Positions 1-10,636 are shown, numbered from the stretch's first letter. The stretch is DNA of 64,000 nucleotides from Nocardia acididurans (GCF_016741815.1 NZ_JAERRJ010000011.1:1-64000), one strand, 5' to 3'. The notes: generated by a model from the letters alone, not told the origin. Numbers and translations are program-made.

Positions 1-8
1 ATTCGAGA

Positions 9-38
9 AGGCCCCCAGCAGATGCTGGGGGCCTTTTT
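9..38 (+). terminator. Rho-independent terminator of an upstream gene outside the window
   Basis: Eleven-base arms (9-19 and 24-34) with a four-base loop are followed by a run of T. The T run lies on the plus strand, so the hairpin should end a plus-strand gene located before the window. Confidence 0.85.
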
Positions 39-100
39 CGTTGTCCGGGCTCTGTGCCCTATGGCATTTCGCTTTATCGTGATGGCATAGACTCCATCCA

Positions 101-781
101 ATGCGCCTCGTGATTGCTCGTTGCCAGGTGGACTACGTCGGTCGCCTCACCGCTCATCTGCCGATGGCCCGTCGCCTGATCCTGACGAAGGCGGACGGCT
201 CGGTGCTGGTGCACTCCGACGGCGGCTCCTACAAGCCCCTCAACTGGATGAGCCCCCCGTGCTGGCTCGAGGAACGCGAATCCGATTCGGAGACAGCGAA
301 AGCCCTCTGGGTCGTCACCAACAAGGCCGGCGAGGAACTGCGCATCACCATCGAGGAGATCGAGCACGACTCCTCGCACGAACTCGGCGTGGACCCCGGT
401 CTCCAGAAGGACGGCGTCGAAGCGCATCTCCAGGAACTCCTGGCCGAGCACATCGAAACCCTCGGCCCCGGTTACACATTGATCCGCCGCGAATACATGA
501 CCGCCATCGGCCCGGTCGACATCCTCTGCCGGGACGCCGACGGCGCGACGGTGGCGGTCGAGATCAAGCGCCGCGGTGAGATCGACGGCGTCGAACAGCT
601 CACCCGCTACCTCGAGCTCCTCAACCGTGACCCGCTGCTGGCCCCGGTCGTGGGCGTGTTCGCGGCCCAGCAGATCAAGCCGCAGGCCAAAGTTCTCGCC
701 ACCGACCGTGGAATCCGCTGCCTGACCCTGGATTACGACGCTCTGCGTGGCACCGAGAGCGACGAATTCCGCCTGTTCTAA
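101..781 (+). CDS. nucS: Mismatch-specific endonuclease NucS (EndoMS)
   Basis: The 226-residue product matches NucS, the nuclease that cuts both strands at mismatches and replaces MutS/MutL repair in most actinobacteria. The N-terminal half is the DNA-binding and dimerisation part. The C-terminal half has the PD-(D/E)xK nuclease signature, with Asp140, Glu154 and Lys156 visible in GPVDILC and VAVEIKR. The last residues EFRLF fit the beta-clamp-binding tail known for this family. A TAGACT -10 element at 88-93 ends seven bases before the ATG, so the mRNA is probably leaderless and this start is favoured. No ribosome-binding site precedes it. The next gene's -10 element overlaps this stop codon. 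Confidence 0.96.
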   Translation: MRLVIARCQVDYVGRLTAHLPMARRLILTKADGSVLVHSDGGSYKPLNWMSPPCWLEERESDSETAKALWVVTNKAGEELRITIEEIEHDSSHELGVDPGLQKDGVEAHLQELLAEHIETLGPGYTLIRREYMTAIGPVDILCRDADGATVAVEIKRRGEIDGVEQLTRYLELLNRDPLLAPVVGVFAAQQIKPQAKVLATDRGIRCLTLDYDALRGTESDEFRLF

Positions 782-791
782 CCTCGATACC

Positions 792-1094
792 ATGCCCCGC
801 CGGAAACCACGCCCCAAAGACCCGGCGCGGTTCCAGTCGGAGCCGCGTCCCGTCGGCGACGTCTTCGGCCGCACCGAGGACGGTCCCGACGGCGAAACCT
901 ATGTCGTCCGAACGGTTCCCGGCTCGCGCGCGACGAAGCGCTACCGCTGTCCCGGCTGCGATCAGGAGATCATGCCCGGCGTTGCGCACATCGTGGCCTG
1001 GGCGGCGCACGGTGGTGAGGACGACCGCAGACACTGGCACTCGGGGTGCTGGAAGGGCCGCCGCACCCGCACCATCACGCGGAAGTGGTCCTGA
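792..1094 (+). CDS. Small zinc-ribbon-like conserved protein
   Basis: This 100-residue basic protein contains CPGC at residues 53-56 and HWHSGC at 81-86, a plausible Cys2-His-Cys zinc site. Its ends are rich in Arg and Lys. I do not recognise a function; similar small proteins beside nucS are sometimes labelled ATP/GTP-binding without support. The ATG at 792 was chosen because TAACCT at 779-784, overlapping the nucS stop codon, ends exactly seven bases before it. That suggests its own leaderless transcript even though it sits only ten bases after nucS. A longer in-frame start at 747 would lie inside nucS and is less likely. Confidence 0.75.
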   Translation: MPRRKPRPKDPARFQSEPRPVGDVFGRTEDGPDGETYVVRTVPGSRATKRYRCPGCDQEIMPGVAHIVAWAAHGGEDDRRHWHSGCWKGRRTRTITRKWS

Positions 1095-1132
1095 GTCGCC
1101 ACCCCGCGAACGGGTGTCACCGGCCAAATAGG

Positions 1133-1165
1133 GAAGGCCGCCCCCATCGGGAGCGGCCTTCGTTT
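1133..1165. terminator. Hairpin terminator between convergent genes
   Basis: The arms GAAGGCCGC and GCGGCCTTC flank a CCCCATCGGGA centre and are followed by GTTT. The hairpin lies between the plus-strand zinc-ribbon gene and the minus-strand DivIVA-domain gene and could serve both. Confidence 0.75.
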
Positions 1166-1198
1166 GAATTGTGTTGTCGCCCGGTCGGATTCGACTAA

Positions 1199-2167
1199 CT
1201 ACGAGACGTCGGCGTTCTCGCGCTCTTCGTCGACGATGTCTTCCTCGCGGTCGGTGATGGCCTTGCGGTTGCCGCCCTTGTTCAGCGAGCGCTGTTCGGG
1301 GGCGCCGTCGAGCAGTTCGCTCTCGCGGTTGACCGCCGCCAGCATGGCCGGGACGGAGTCGAGCTGGCCGCGGATGCCGAGCAGCTGGGCCAGGACGCGG
1401 CCGCGCAGGACGCGCATCTCCTCGGCGAGTTCCTTGGCGTGCGCGATCTTGCGGTCGGCGGTGTTGGTGGCCGAGGTGATGAGGCGGTTGGCCTCGTCGG
1501 TGGCGTCCTTGATGCGCTGGGCGGCCTCGGCGCGGGAGGTGGCCTCGAGCTCCTCCATGGCGCGGGTGAGCTTGGTGCGGCGCTCGGCCATGGTGACCTC
1601 GAAGTCCTGCTGCGTGGCCTTGCGCTTGGCCTCGGACTCCTTGGTGAGGCGGTCGGCCTCGGCGTTGGCGGCTTCGACGATCTTCTGGGACTCGGAGCGC
1701 GCGTTGGCGAGGGTCTGCTCGAACTCGATTTCGAGCGCTTCGCGCTTCTCTTTGGTCTCGGAGAGGAGCGATTCGTACTTACCGCGCATTTCGGTCGCCT
1801 GCTGTTCGGCGATCGAAATCATTTCGGCGGCCTCGGCCTGGGCCTGCGCACGGACCTCGGAGGCCTCGTCGGAAGCCAGGCGCAGCATGCGGGAGATGCG
1901 GTCCGACATGCCTTCCGCGGTGGTCGGCGGCACGGACAGCCGGTCGACCTCCTTGCGGAGCTCGTCGATCTCGTCGCGGGCGTCCTCCAGCTGGGCCGCC
2001 AGGTTGCGGGCCTGGGCTGCGGCGGCATCGCGATCGGTGGCGGTGACCCTTAGCTCGGCATCGAAACGGTCGAAGTAGTTACGCACCTCGTCACGGTCAT
2101 AGCCCTTCCGCACAACGGTAAAGGGCAGTGCAACGAAGCGATTACGATCGGGCTCAGTGGACGACAT
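1199..2167 (-). CDS. DivIVA-domain coiled-coil protein
   Basis: The 322-residue protein has an N-terminal DivIVA-type membrane-targeting segment (LPFTVVRKGYDRDEVRNYF, about residues 14-32). A long charged, Ala/Glu/Lys-rich coiled coil follows to about residue 270, and the tail is acidic. DivIVA-domain proteins bind curved membrane at poles and septa and organise cell-wall growth in actinobacteria. This one is not Wag31 itself by length or context, so a SepIVA-like or structural role is an inference. The ATG at 2167 is preceded by TATTTT ending seven bases upstream, which marks a probable leaderless start. A TTG nine bases further upstream overlaps that element and is rejected. Confidence 0.85.
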   Translation of the reverse strand: MSSTEPDRNRFVALPFTVVRKGYDRDEVRNYFDRFDAELRVTATDRDAAAAQARNLAAQLEDARDEIDELRKEVDRLSVPPTTAEGMSDRISRMLRLASDEASEVRAQAQAEAAEMISIAEQQATEMRGKYESLLSETKEKREALEIEFEQTLANARSESQKIVEAANAEADRLTKESEAKRKATQQDFEVTMAERRTKLTRAMEELEATSRAEAAQRIKDATDEANRLITSATNTADRKIAHAKELAEEMRVLRGRVLAQLLGIRGQLDSVPAMLAAVNRESELLDGAPEQRSLNKGGNRKAITDREEDIVDEERENADVS

Positions 2168-2253
2168 GCCCCACAAAATACAGCCTGTCGACCACCGATG
2201 GTGACCCGACCGCGAATGTTGTTACAGCCTCTTTAGTCTCGCTGATCCCGGTA

Positions 2254-2724
2254 CTAGTGGGTAGTTTCGGAGGCGGGTTCCACGAGTTCCACCAGCACAC
2301 CGCCAGCATCCTTGGGGTGGATGAAATTGATGCGCGAACCAGCGGTTCCGGCCCGGGGTGCTTCGTACAGCAAACGCAAGCCCCGTGTACGCAGATACGT
2401 GGCGACAGCATCGATATCGGTGACCCGGTACGCGAGCTGCTGCAGGCCAGGCCCGTTTCGGTCGATGAACTTGGCGATCGTGGACGCCTCGTTCAGCGGT
2501 GCCAGCAACTGCAGTGCAACCGACCCTTCCGGTGCGCCCGCAAACGACAGCATGGCCTCGTGAACGCCCTGGGCTTCGTTGATCTCGCGATGCGTCTCGA
2601 CCATCCCGAGATTGTCTCGGTACCAGGCCACCGCGGAATCGAGATCCGGCACCGCGATGCCGACATGATCGACGGCCGTGACGTATTCGGCGGGGATGAA
2701 TTCGGTGTTCTCGGTGTTGCTCAC
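2254..2724 (-). CDS. Methylmalonyl-CoA epimerase (VOC family)
   Basis: The 156-residue protein interconverts (2S)- and (2R)-methylmalonyl-CoA in propionate and odd-chain fatty-acid metabolism. The vicinal-oxygen-chelate fold is recognisable from VDHVGIAVPDL near the start, the central LQLLAPL strand, and the closing FIHPKDAGGVLVELVEP stretch. Family metal ligands are two His, one Gln and one Glu, and candidates are present at these places. The GTG at 2724 follows TACCGT by exactly seven bases, so it is preferred over the longer reading frame from 2769. The gene diverges from fadA4, the same pairing as Rv1322A and fadA4 of M. tuberculosis. Confidence 0.92.
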   Translation of the reverse strand: MSNTENTEFIPAEYVTAVDHVGIAVPDLDSAVAWYRDNLGMVETHREINEAQGVHEAMLSFAGAPEGSVALQLLAPLNEASTIAKFIDRNGPGLQQLAYRVTDIDAVATYLRTRGLRLLYEAPRAGTAGSRINFIHPKDAGGVLVELVEPASETTH

Positions 2725-2838
2725 ACCTGGAACGGTAGCGCGACCTGAAGGCGGGTGCCCGCAGCCCACCGGTTACCTTGGAGTAGTGCTCCGAAGGTTG
2801 GCGGAGCAGGCACATTACAACGTAAGCGAGGGCTCAAC

Positions 2839-4017
2839 GTGACCACCACCGTCATCGTCTCCGGCGCACGCACCCCGGTGGGCCGGCTGCTCGGCTCGCT
2901 GAAGGACTTCAGCGGTTCGGATCTCGGCGGTTTCGCCATCAAGGCGGCCCTGGAGAAGGGCGGCGTCCGCCCCGACCAGGTCGATTACGTGATCATGGGC
3001 CAGGTGCTCACCGCGGGCGCGGGCCAGATCCCGGCGCGGCAGGCGGCCGTGGCCGCGGGCATCCCGATGGATGTCCCGGCGCTCACCCTGAACAAGGTCT
3101 GCCTGTCCGGCATCAACGCGATCGCCCTGGCGGATCAGCTGATTCGCGCGGGCGAGTACGAGATCGTGGTGGCCGGCGGCCAGGAATCCATGACCCGTGC
3201 GCCGCACATGCTGGAGAAGAGCCGTGAGGGCTTCAAGTACGGCGACGTGACGCTGCGCGACCACATGGCCTACGACGGCCTGCACGACATCTTCACCGAT
3301 CAGGCCATGGGCGCGCTCACCGAGCAGCGCAACGCCGCCGACGCCATCTCCCGCGAGGATCAGGACGCGTTCGCGGCCGCCTCGCACCAGAAGGCCGCGG
3401 CCGCCTGGAAGAACGGCGTCTTCGAGGACGAGGTCGTCCCGGTGTCCATCCCGCAGCGCAAGGGCGATCCGATCGTCTTCGCGCAGGACGAGGGCATCCG
3501 CGCCGACACCACCGTGGAGTCGCTCGGCAAGCTGCGACCGGCCTTCTCGAAGACCGGCACCATCACCGCGGGCACCGCCTCGCAGATCTCCGACGGCGCG
3601 GCCGCGGTGGTCGTGATGAGCAAGGCCAAGGCCGAGGAACTGGGTCTGAGCTGGATCGCCGAGATCGGCGCGGCCGGCGTCGTGGCCGGACCGGACTCCA
3701 CCCTGCAGGACCAGCCCGCCAACGCCATCGCGAAAGCCTGTGCGAAGGAAGGCATCTCGCCCGCCGACCTGGATCTGATCGAGATCAACGAGGCGTTCGC
3801 CGCGGTCGGCATCGCCTCCACCCGCAAGCTGGGCATCGATGCCGACAAGGTGAATGTCAACGGCGGCGCGATCTCCATCGGCCACCCCCTGGGCATGTCC
3901 GGCGCGCGCATCGTGCTGCACCTGGCCCTCGAGCTGAAGCGCCGCGGCGGCGGCGTCGGCGCGGCCGCCCTGTGCGGTGGCGGCGGCCAAGGCGACGCCC
4001 TGATCATCCGTGTTTAA
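2839..4017 (+). CDS. fadA4: Acetyl-CoA C-acetyltransferase (thiolase)
   Basis: The 392-residue protein is a full-length thiolase that condenses or cleaves acetoacetyl-CoA. The nucleophilic Cys88 is in NKVCLSGINA, His349 in ISIGHPLGMSG and the second catalytic Cys379 in ALCGGGGQGD, the three residues expected for the family. The GTG start at 2839 has a GCGAGGG ribosome-binding site and begins the protein at the conserved TTVIVSGARTP segment. The longer frame from 2755 adds residues with no family counterpart. Position next to the epimerase matches fadA4 of M. tuberculosis. A palindromic repeat begins four bases after the stop codon and may act as its terminator. Confidence 0.95.
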   Translation: MTTTVIVSGARTPVGRLLGSLKDFSGSDLGGFAIKAALEKGGVRPDQVDYVIMGQVLTAGAGQIPARQAAVAAGIPMDVPALTLNKVCLSGINAIALADQLIRAGEYEIVVAGGQESMTRAPHMLEKSREGFKYGDVTLRDHMAYDGLHDIFTDQAMGALTEQRNAADAISREDQDAFAAASHQKAAAAWKNGVFEDEVVPVSIPQRKGDPIVFAQDEGIRADTTVESLGKLRPAFSKTGTITAGTASQISDGAAAVVVMSKAKAEELGLSWIAEIGAAGVVAGPDSTLQDQPANAIAKACAKEGISPADLDLIEINEAFAAVGIASTRKLGIDADKVNVNGGAISIGHPLGMSGARIVLHLALELKRRGGGVGAAALCGGGGQGDALIIRV

Positions 4018-4020
4018 TTT

Positions 4021-4137
4021 GCCCTCCGCTTCGCTCCGGGCGGGTTTGCGGCGCTGGGAGTCTCGATTCTTCCCTCCTCCGCTCCTCCGCTTCGCTCCCC
4101 CGCTCCGTCAGTCCAGAATCGAGACGCGCCGCAAACC
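4021..4137 (+). repeat. Dispersed palindromic element, full copy A
   Basis: The element starts GCCCTCCGCTTCGCTCCGGGC. Outer arms GGTTTGCGGC (4043-4052) and GCCGCAAACC (4128-4137) and inner arms GTCTCGATTCT (4060-4070) and AGAATCGAGAC (4115-4125) are perfect complements, so the whole can fold as one long hairpin. The loop is a CT-rich tract. A second full copy lies inverted at 14686-14787 and a partial copy at 24021-24069. It carries no gene; open frames across it are spurious. Confidence 0.85.
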
Positions 4138-4236
4138 TTGATGGACTTGCGGAGTGCGGGGAAGTCGAGTGTGCCCGGCCACGGTGTGACCGATATCCAC
4201 GACAGTCCGTCGTAGATGTACGGCACAATGGTGGCC

Positions 4237-4602
4237 ATGGGCTTTTTCGATCTCAGCACCGTGTCCAAGCGTTTCCGTTTCGTCGCGGTGCTCGAGGCGG
4301 TGTCGTGGGTGTTCCTGATCATCGGCATGGTGCTCAAGCGCATCGATGATCCGATCCTGTGGCCGGTGAAGGTGTTCGGCATGATCCACGGGATCGTGTT
4401 CATCGCCTTCCTGCTGGCCGCCGTGCTGGCCGCGCGCGAGCTGGGCTGGAAGTGGTGGGTCGCGGTGCTGGCGCTGCTGTCGAGCATCCCGCCGTTCTTC
4501 ACGGTGCTGTTCGAGATGTGGGCGGTCCGGAATGGGCTGCTCGGCGAGCTGAGCAAGGCACCCGCGGGCGGTGCCCCGGCACCGGTCGCAGCCCGTTCAT
4601 GA
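4237..4602 (+). CDS. DUF3817 integral membrane protein
   Basis: The 121-residue protein has three predicted membrane segments and the DUF3817 pattern: an FRFVAVLEAVSWVFLI opening, the WPVKVFGMIHGIVFIAF middle, and a final SSIPPFFTVLFEMW helix. Its function is unknown. A second DUF3817 gene lies at 33851-34261. Possible starts are 4216, 4228, 4231 and 4237. The last is chosen because CACAAT at 4224-4229 ends seven bases before it, resembling the leaderless pattern seen throughout this window, though with C in place of the first T. The ybbN-like gene starts 13 bases after the stop, so the two may be co-transcribed. Confidence 0.82.
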   Translation: MGFFDLSTVSKRFRFVAVLEAVSWVFLIIGMVLKRIDDPILWPVKVFGMIHGIVFIAFLLAAVLAARELGWKWWVAVLALLSSIPPFFTVLFEMWAVRNGLLGELSKAPAGGAPAPVAARS

Positions 4603-4615
4603 CAGACTGGGTGTC

Positions 4616-5515
4616 GTGACTCGACCTGCACGACGCCCATCCGCCGCCGTCGCCGCCGCAATGTCCGGCGCGGTGGATCTGTCCGCACTGAAGCAGCCGG
4701 CCGCCGCGCCGGGTGACGTGCCCGGTGGGCACGCCGTCACCGAAGCCGATTTCGAGACCAAGGTCTTGCGGCGCTCCACGGCCGTGCCGGTCGTGGTGGT
4801 GCTGTACTCGCAGCGCAGCCCCGGCAGTATCGAACTGGTGAAACTGTTGGAGCGCTTGGCTTCTCAGACCACCGAGTGGGATCTGGCCACCATCGAGGCC
4901 GAGGCCAACATGCGGATCGCGCAGGCGTTCGGCGTGCAGGGCATTCCGACGGTGATCGCGGTGGCCGCGGGTCAGCCGCTGGCCGATTTCACCGGCAATC
5001 AGCCCGAGGCGCAGGTGACCCAGTGGCTGGCCGCCGTGGTCGACGCCGTGCGCGGCAAGCTGTCCGGCGACGCGGCCGAGGGCGAGGAGGAGCCGCAGGT
5101 TCCTGAGGACCCGCGCTTCGTCGCCGCCGAAGAGGCTTTGGAGCGTGGCGATTTCGACACCGCCCAGGCCGCCTACAACGCCATCCTGAACTCCGAGCCG
5201 AACAATGCCGAGGCGAAAGCGGCGCTGCGGCAGGTCCAGTTCATCGCCCGCGTCCAGGACCTGGATCCGGCCGCCCTGGCCAAGGCCGACGCCGATCCCG
5301 CCGATATCGACGCCGCCCTCGCGGCCGCCGACCTGGAGATGTTCAACCAGCAGCCCGAGGCCGCCTTCGACCGCCTCATCGCCCAGATCAAGCGGACCGC
5401 GGGCGACGACCGCACCCGCGTGCGCACCCATCTGCTCGAACTCTTCGAACTCTTCGATCCGGCCGAGCCGATCGTGGTGGCGGCCCGTCGCAAACTGGCG
5501 ACCGCGCTGTACTGA
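4616..5515 (+). CDS. Thioredoxin-like co-chaperone (YbbN/CnoX type) with C-terminal TPR
   Basis: The 299-residue protein has a thioredoxin fold at about residues 40-150, recognised from VPVVVVLYSQ and the cis-Pro region GVQGIPTVIAV. A helical tetratricopeptide region follows to the end (EEALERGDFDTAQAAYNAIL, ELFELFDP). The usual CxxC is replaced by QRSPGS, so it cannot be an ordinary dithiol redox enzyme. Related CnoX/YbbN proteins hold unfolded clients for chaperones. It corresponds to Rv1324 in position, ending and length. The GTG at 4616 gives the MTRPARRP opening found in that protein; CAGACT ends seven bases before it. An alternative ATG lies at 4661. Confidence 0.9.
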   Translation: MTRPARRPSAAVAAAMSGAVDLSALKQPAAAPGDVPGGHAVTEADFETKVLRRSTAVPVVVVLYSQRSPGSIELVKLLERLASQTTEWDLATIEAEANMRIAQAFGVQGIPTVIAVAAGQPLADFTGNQPEAQVTQWLAAVVDAVRGKLSGDAAEGEEEPQVPEDPRFVAAEEALERGDFDTAQAAYNAILNSEPNNAEAKAALRQVQFIARVQDLDPAALAKADADPADIDAALAAADLEMFNQQPEAAFDRLIAQIKRTAGDDRTRVRTHLLELFELFDPAEPIVVAARRKLATALY

Positions 5516-5536
5516 GTCCGGATCTCGAACCGCCAC

Positions 5537-5575
5537 ACCGGGTCTCCGCCGAGCGGGCGGGGACCCGGTTCTCGT
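5537..5575. terminator. Bidirectional hairpin terminator
   Basis: The arms ACCGGGTC (5537-5544) and GACCCGGT (5562-5569) are perfect complements and are followed by TCTCGTT. The hairpin separates the convergent ybbN-like gene and the small secreted-protein gene. Confidence 0.75.
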
Positions 5576-5578
5576 TCG

Positions 5579-5803
5579 CTAGTGCCCGTCGTAGCTGCCG
5601 GTGGCCAGCAGCAGCTTGTGGACCAGTTCGCCCAGGGCCTCGCCCAGCAGGGTCGAGGATCCGGTGCCGCTGGGGTTCGGTTCGCCCGGGGCGACGACCG
5701 GTTTGGTTTCGGTGACGACATCGGCGGAGGCCAGGCCGGCGCCGGTGGTCGTGATAGCGGCCGCCGCGGTGGCCGCGAACGCGAGTTTGCCAATCTTGTT
5801 CAT
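5579..5803 (-). CDS. Small secreted protein
   Basis: This 74-residue product opens with MNKIGKLAFAATAAAA, a classical Sec signal peptide, and a GLASA cleavage site near residue 27. The mature part is only about 47 residues, has no cysteine and ends LATGSYDGH. I do not recognise a family. Its context, convergent with ybbN and downstream of glgB on the same strand, gives no clue to role. A short AGGGAT sequence sits next to the start codon; no other start would retain the signal peptide. Confidence 0.75.
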   Translation of the reverse strand: MNKIGKLAFAATAAAAITTTGAGLASADVVTETKPVVAPGEPNPSGTGSSTLLGEALGELVHKLLLATGSYDGH

Positions 5804-5861
5804 ATCCCTGATCTTCCGCTCCGGGTGCCAGGAATACCGCAGAATCTGGAATATTGGCGTT

Positions 5862-8009
<2,148 letters not shown>

Positions 8010-8084
8010 GCGGTGATGTCCCGGCGGCCTGGCTCTCGGTCGGCGCGCACCCTGCCAACTTACGCGCGCCGCCGGGGCTCGCGG

Positions 8085-9650
8085 TCATCCCGCCCGTTCG
8101 CCCGCGAGCTCACCGACGGGGACGGTGCTGTACTCGTACACGTCGGCCGGGAAGTTCCGGGCCCGGTGCTCGGCGTTGAAGACCCCGCCGAGCAGGGGGA
8201 ACGGGAAGTCGCCGTGCGAGTTCCGGTAGTAGGTGTTGACGTGCTTGTTCACCGTGTTGAAGTACGGCAGCACCTTCGAGACGGCCCGATACTGCTCGGC
8301 GTGGAAGGCGTCGTGCACATCCTTGCGGACCTCCATCATGGTGGCCTTGCGCTGTGTGGCGAGGGTGATGGCGTGCACGGCGTGATCCGCGCCGCGCTCC
8401 ACGATCTCGTGCCAGTCGATGGCGTACCAGGAGTAGGGGCCCGACAGCATGAACCGGTTGGGCACCCCGGGCACCGAGCAGGAGTCGTAGGCCTGCATGC
8501 CGTGCTCGCGCCAGAAGGCGGCGAGGTCGAAGCCGTCCCGTCCGACGATCTGGCCGATGCGGTAATCCATGGGCTCGGAATACATTTCGTGCCCGGTCGC
8601 CATGATCACCATGTCGGCTTCGACCTCCCGCCCGGAGGCGGAGACCACCCCGCGCTCGGTGAAGTGGTCCACGGCCTCGGTCACCAGCTCCACGTTGTCA
8701 CGGTTGAACGACGGCAGGAAGCGGCTGTTGGCGGTGGGACGTTTGGTGAGCGGGCCGTAGGACGGCATCAGCCCGCGGCGGGCCTGACGATTGCGCACCA
8801 TCGCGAAAAGGTAGGCGCGGTAGAGGATTCGCGCGCCGCGGTCGAAGCGCTGCATGGCCGGGACGGTGACCTGATCCGACGGCTGCCAGTGCATGATCCG
8901 GCGGGAGGCGATGTCGAGTACCGACAGCGCGCCGCGCCGCACCATGGTGACCAGGCCGGGCACGTACAGCAGCGGCCGGATCGGCCACAGCAGCACATTC
9001 GGTCGCGGCAGGCACCAGGGCGGCGTTCGCTGAAAGACGGTGAGCCGCTGCACTTCCGGTGCGATGGCGGCGATGATCTGCACGGCGCTGGCCCCGGTGC
9101 CGACAATGGCGACCTTCTTGCCGCGATGGTCGAAGCTGTTGTCCCACCGCCCCGGTCGCTGGATGAACCCTTCGAATGTGTCGAGCCCCGGCAGCGGCGC
9201 GTCCTTCGGCGTGACGAACGCCCCGATACCGCTGATCACGAAGCGCGCCGTGAGTACCGTGCCGTCGGCCAGGTGCAGTCGCCAGCAGTGCTCGCGGTCG
9301 TCCCACACCTCGCGCACCACTTCGGTATTCACCCGGAAGTGCGCGTCCAGCCCGTACTTCCGCGCCACCCGCAGGTGGTAGGCCTGCAGTTCCGCGCCGG
9401 ACGGGAACAGTCGCGGCCAGTTCGGATCCGGTTCGAAGGTGTACTGGTAGAACAGCACCGGCGTGTCCACGCTGATGCCCGGATAGGTGTAGTGCTGCCA
9501 GGTGCCGCCCGGCGCGTCGGAGCGGTCGAGGATGACGAAGTCGGTGATCCCGGCCTTCTTCAGTTTGGCTCCGGCCGCGATACCGCCCGGTCCCGCGCCG
9601 ATGACCACGACCTCGTGATCCGGCCGGGTGCTCGTAGAGCTCACGGACAT
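8085..9650 (-). CDS. Flavin-containing monooxygenase, Baeyer-Villiger type with altered fingerprint
   Basis: The 521-residue protein has an FAD-binding Rossmann motif (VVIGAGPGGIAAG, about 15-27), the GTWQHYTYPGI segment, and a second NADPH Rossmann motif (VAIVGTGASAVQ). Proteins of this layout insert oxygen next to carbonyls or oxidise heteroatoms. The Baeyer-Villiger fingerprint FxGxxxHxxxW is present only as FEGFIQRPGRW, with Arg at the His position. The start is supported by AGGAG seven bases upstream. It lies 48 bases downstream of an SDR gene on the same strand and probably forms an operon with it. The arrangement recalls the mymA operon, which also combines a monooxygenase, SDR and acyl-CoA ligase. 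Confidence 0.9.
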   Translation of the reverse strand: MSVSSTSTRPDHEVVVIGAGPGGIAAGAKLKKAGITDFVILDRSDAPGGTWQHYTYPGISVDTPVLFYQYTFEPDPNWPRLFPSGAELQAYHLRVARKYGLDAHFRVNTEVVREVWDDREHCWRLHLADGTVLTARFVISGIGAFVTPKDAPLPGLDTFEGFIQRPGRWDNSFDHRGKKVAIVGTGASAVQIIAAIAPEVQRLTVFQRTPPWCLPRPNVLLWPIRPLLYVPGLVTMVRRGALSVLDIASRRIMHWQPSDQVTVPAMQRFDRGARILYRAYLFAMVRNRQARRGLMPSYGPLTKRPTANSRFLPSFNRDNVELVTEAVDHFTERGVVSASGREVEADMVIMATGHEMYSEPMDYRIGQIVGRDGFDLAAFWREHGMQAYDSCSVPGVPNRFMLSGPYSWYAIDWHEIVERGADHAVHAITLATQRKATMMEVRKDVHDAFHAEQYRAVSKVLPYFNTVNKHVNTYYRNSHGDFPFPLLGGVFNAEHRARNFPADVYEYSTVPVGELAGERAG

Positions 9651-9698
9651 GCTGCTTCTCCTGTCGAGTCTGTGTGTGTCCCAGGGGATTCCGGCGGC

Positions 9699-10610
9699 TC
9701 AGCGCATGTTCGCGAGCGCGCGCTCCGCCACCCGGTCGAAGGTGCGGACGGCCGCGTCGGGTGCGAAGCGGTTGACCATGCCGATGAGGAAGTCGGGCGC
9801 CATGAACCGGGAGGCCAGGCGCGCGCCGGCGGGGGAGAGCCGCGCGGCGGTGCACGCGATCCGCGATTCGATGGGCGTCGGGGCGATGGCGGGATTGCGC
9901 GCGGAGATCTTCACGATCTTGCGCCCCATCGTTTCCGGGCTGCGCGCAACGAGTTTCGCGGCCAGCATGGAGATGTTCCTGCCGCGTTCCAGCATCTCCT
10001 TGTCGTCCCCGACGAGTTCGGCGTCGGGATAGAACCCGGTATCGATGAAGGCGGGCAGGATGGCGGTGACGCCCACCCCGGTGCCCGCGAATTCCAGCCG
10101 CAGGCATTCGGTGAGCATCTGCGCGGCGGCCTTGCTGGTGCAGTACGCGGTGGACAGCGGGATGGGCGTGACCGCGGCGGGTGAGGTCACGGTGAGGATC
10201 CGGCCCTTCTTGCGCGCCTGCACCATCTGCCGCCCGAACAGCCGGCTGCCGTGGTACGCGCCCCAGAAGTTCACGCCCATGATGCGGTCCCAGTCCCGGG
10301 CGGAATGTCCGAGGAAGGGTCCGGCGGTGGTGTATCCGGCATTGTTCACCACAATGTCTGGGACACCATGTCGCCCGCGCACCTCCCCGGCGAAGAGCTC
10401 CATGGCCGCACGGTCGGAGACGTCGACCGTGTATGGGTGTGCGTGCCCGCCTCCACCGGCAATGATGTCCACGGTTTCCTGTGCGCCGCGCGCATTGATA
10501 TCGCTGACGACGACGTGAGCGCCCTTGGCGGCGAAGCGTTTCGCGGTGGCGCGGCCGATGCCGCTGCCCGCGCCGGTTACGACGACGACGTTGTTGTCGA
10601 ACTTGCCCAT
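9699..10610 (-). CDS. Short-chain dehydrogenase/reductase
   Basis: The 303-residue SDR has the cofactor motif TGAGSGIG (residues 12-19), an acidic residue at the end of strand two (VVSDIN) favouring NAD(H), the NNAG motif, and the catalytic set Ser...Tyr-x-x-x-Lys in TSPAAV and TAYCTSK. A C-terminal extension of roughly 60 residues beyond the usual SDR core (APTPIESRIACTAARLSP onwards) is shared in outline with the divergent SDR at 10711. The ATG has a CTGGAGG ribosome-binding site. It is followed by the flavin monooxygenase gene, suggesting that one oxidises the product of the other. The substrate is unknown. Confidence 0.92.
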   Translation of the reverse strand: MGKFDNNVVVVTGAGSGIGRATAKRFAAKGAHVVVSDINARGAQETVDIIAGGGGHAHPYTVDVSDRAAMELFAGEVRGRHGVPDIVVNNAGYTTAGPFLGHSARDWDRIMGVNFWGAYHGSRLFGRQMVQARKKGRILTVTSPAAVTPIPLSTAYCTSKAAAQMLTECLRLEFAGTGVGVTAILPAFIDTGFYPDAELVGDDKEMLERGRNISMLAAKLVARSPETMGRKIVKISARNPAIAPTPIESRIACTAARLSPAGARLASRFMAPDFLIGMVNRFAPDAAVRTFDRVAERALANMR

Positions 10611-10636
10611 GAGGGGGCCTCCAGCTCTTTACTAGA

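Noticed and set aside
10355..10365. Third copy of TGTCTGGGACA inside the SDR coding sequence
   Set aside because: It encodes the conserved Val-Pro-Asp before the NNAG motif, so coding constraint may explain it. I do not count it as an operator.
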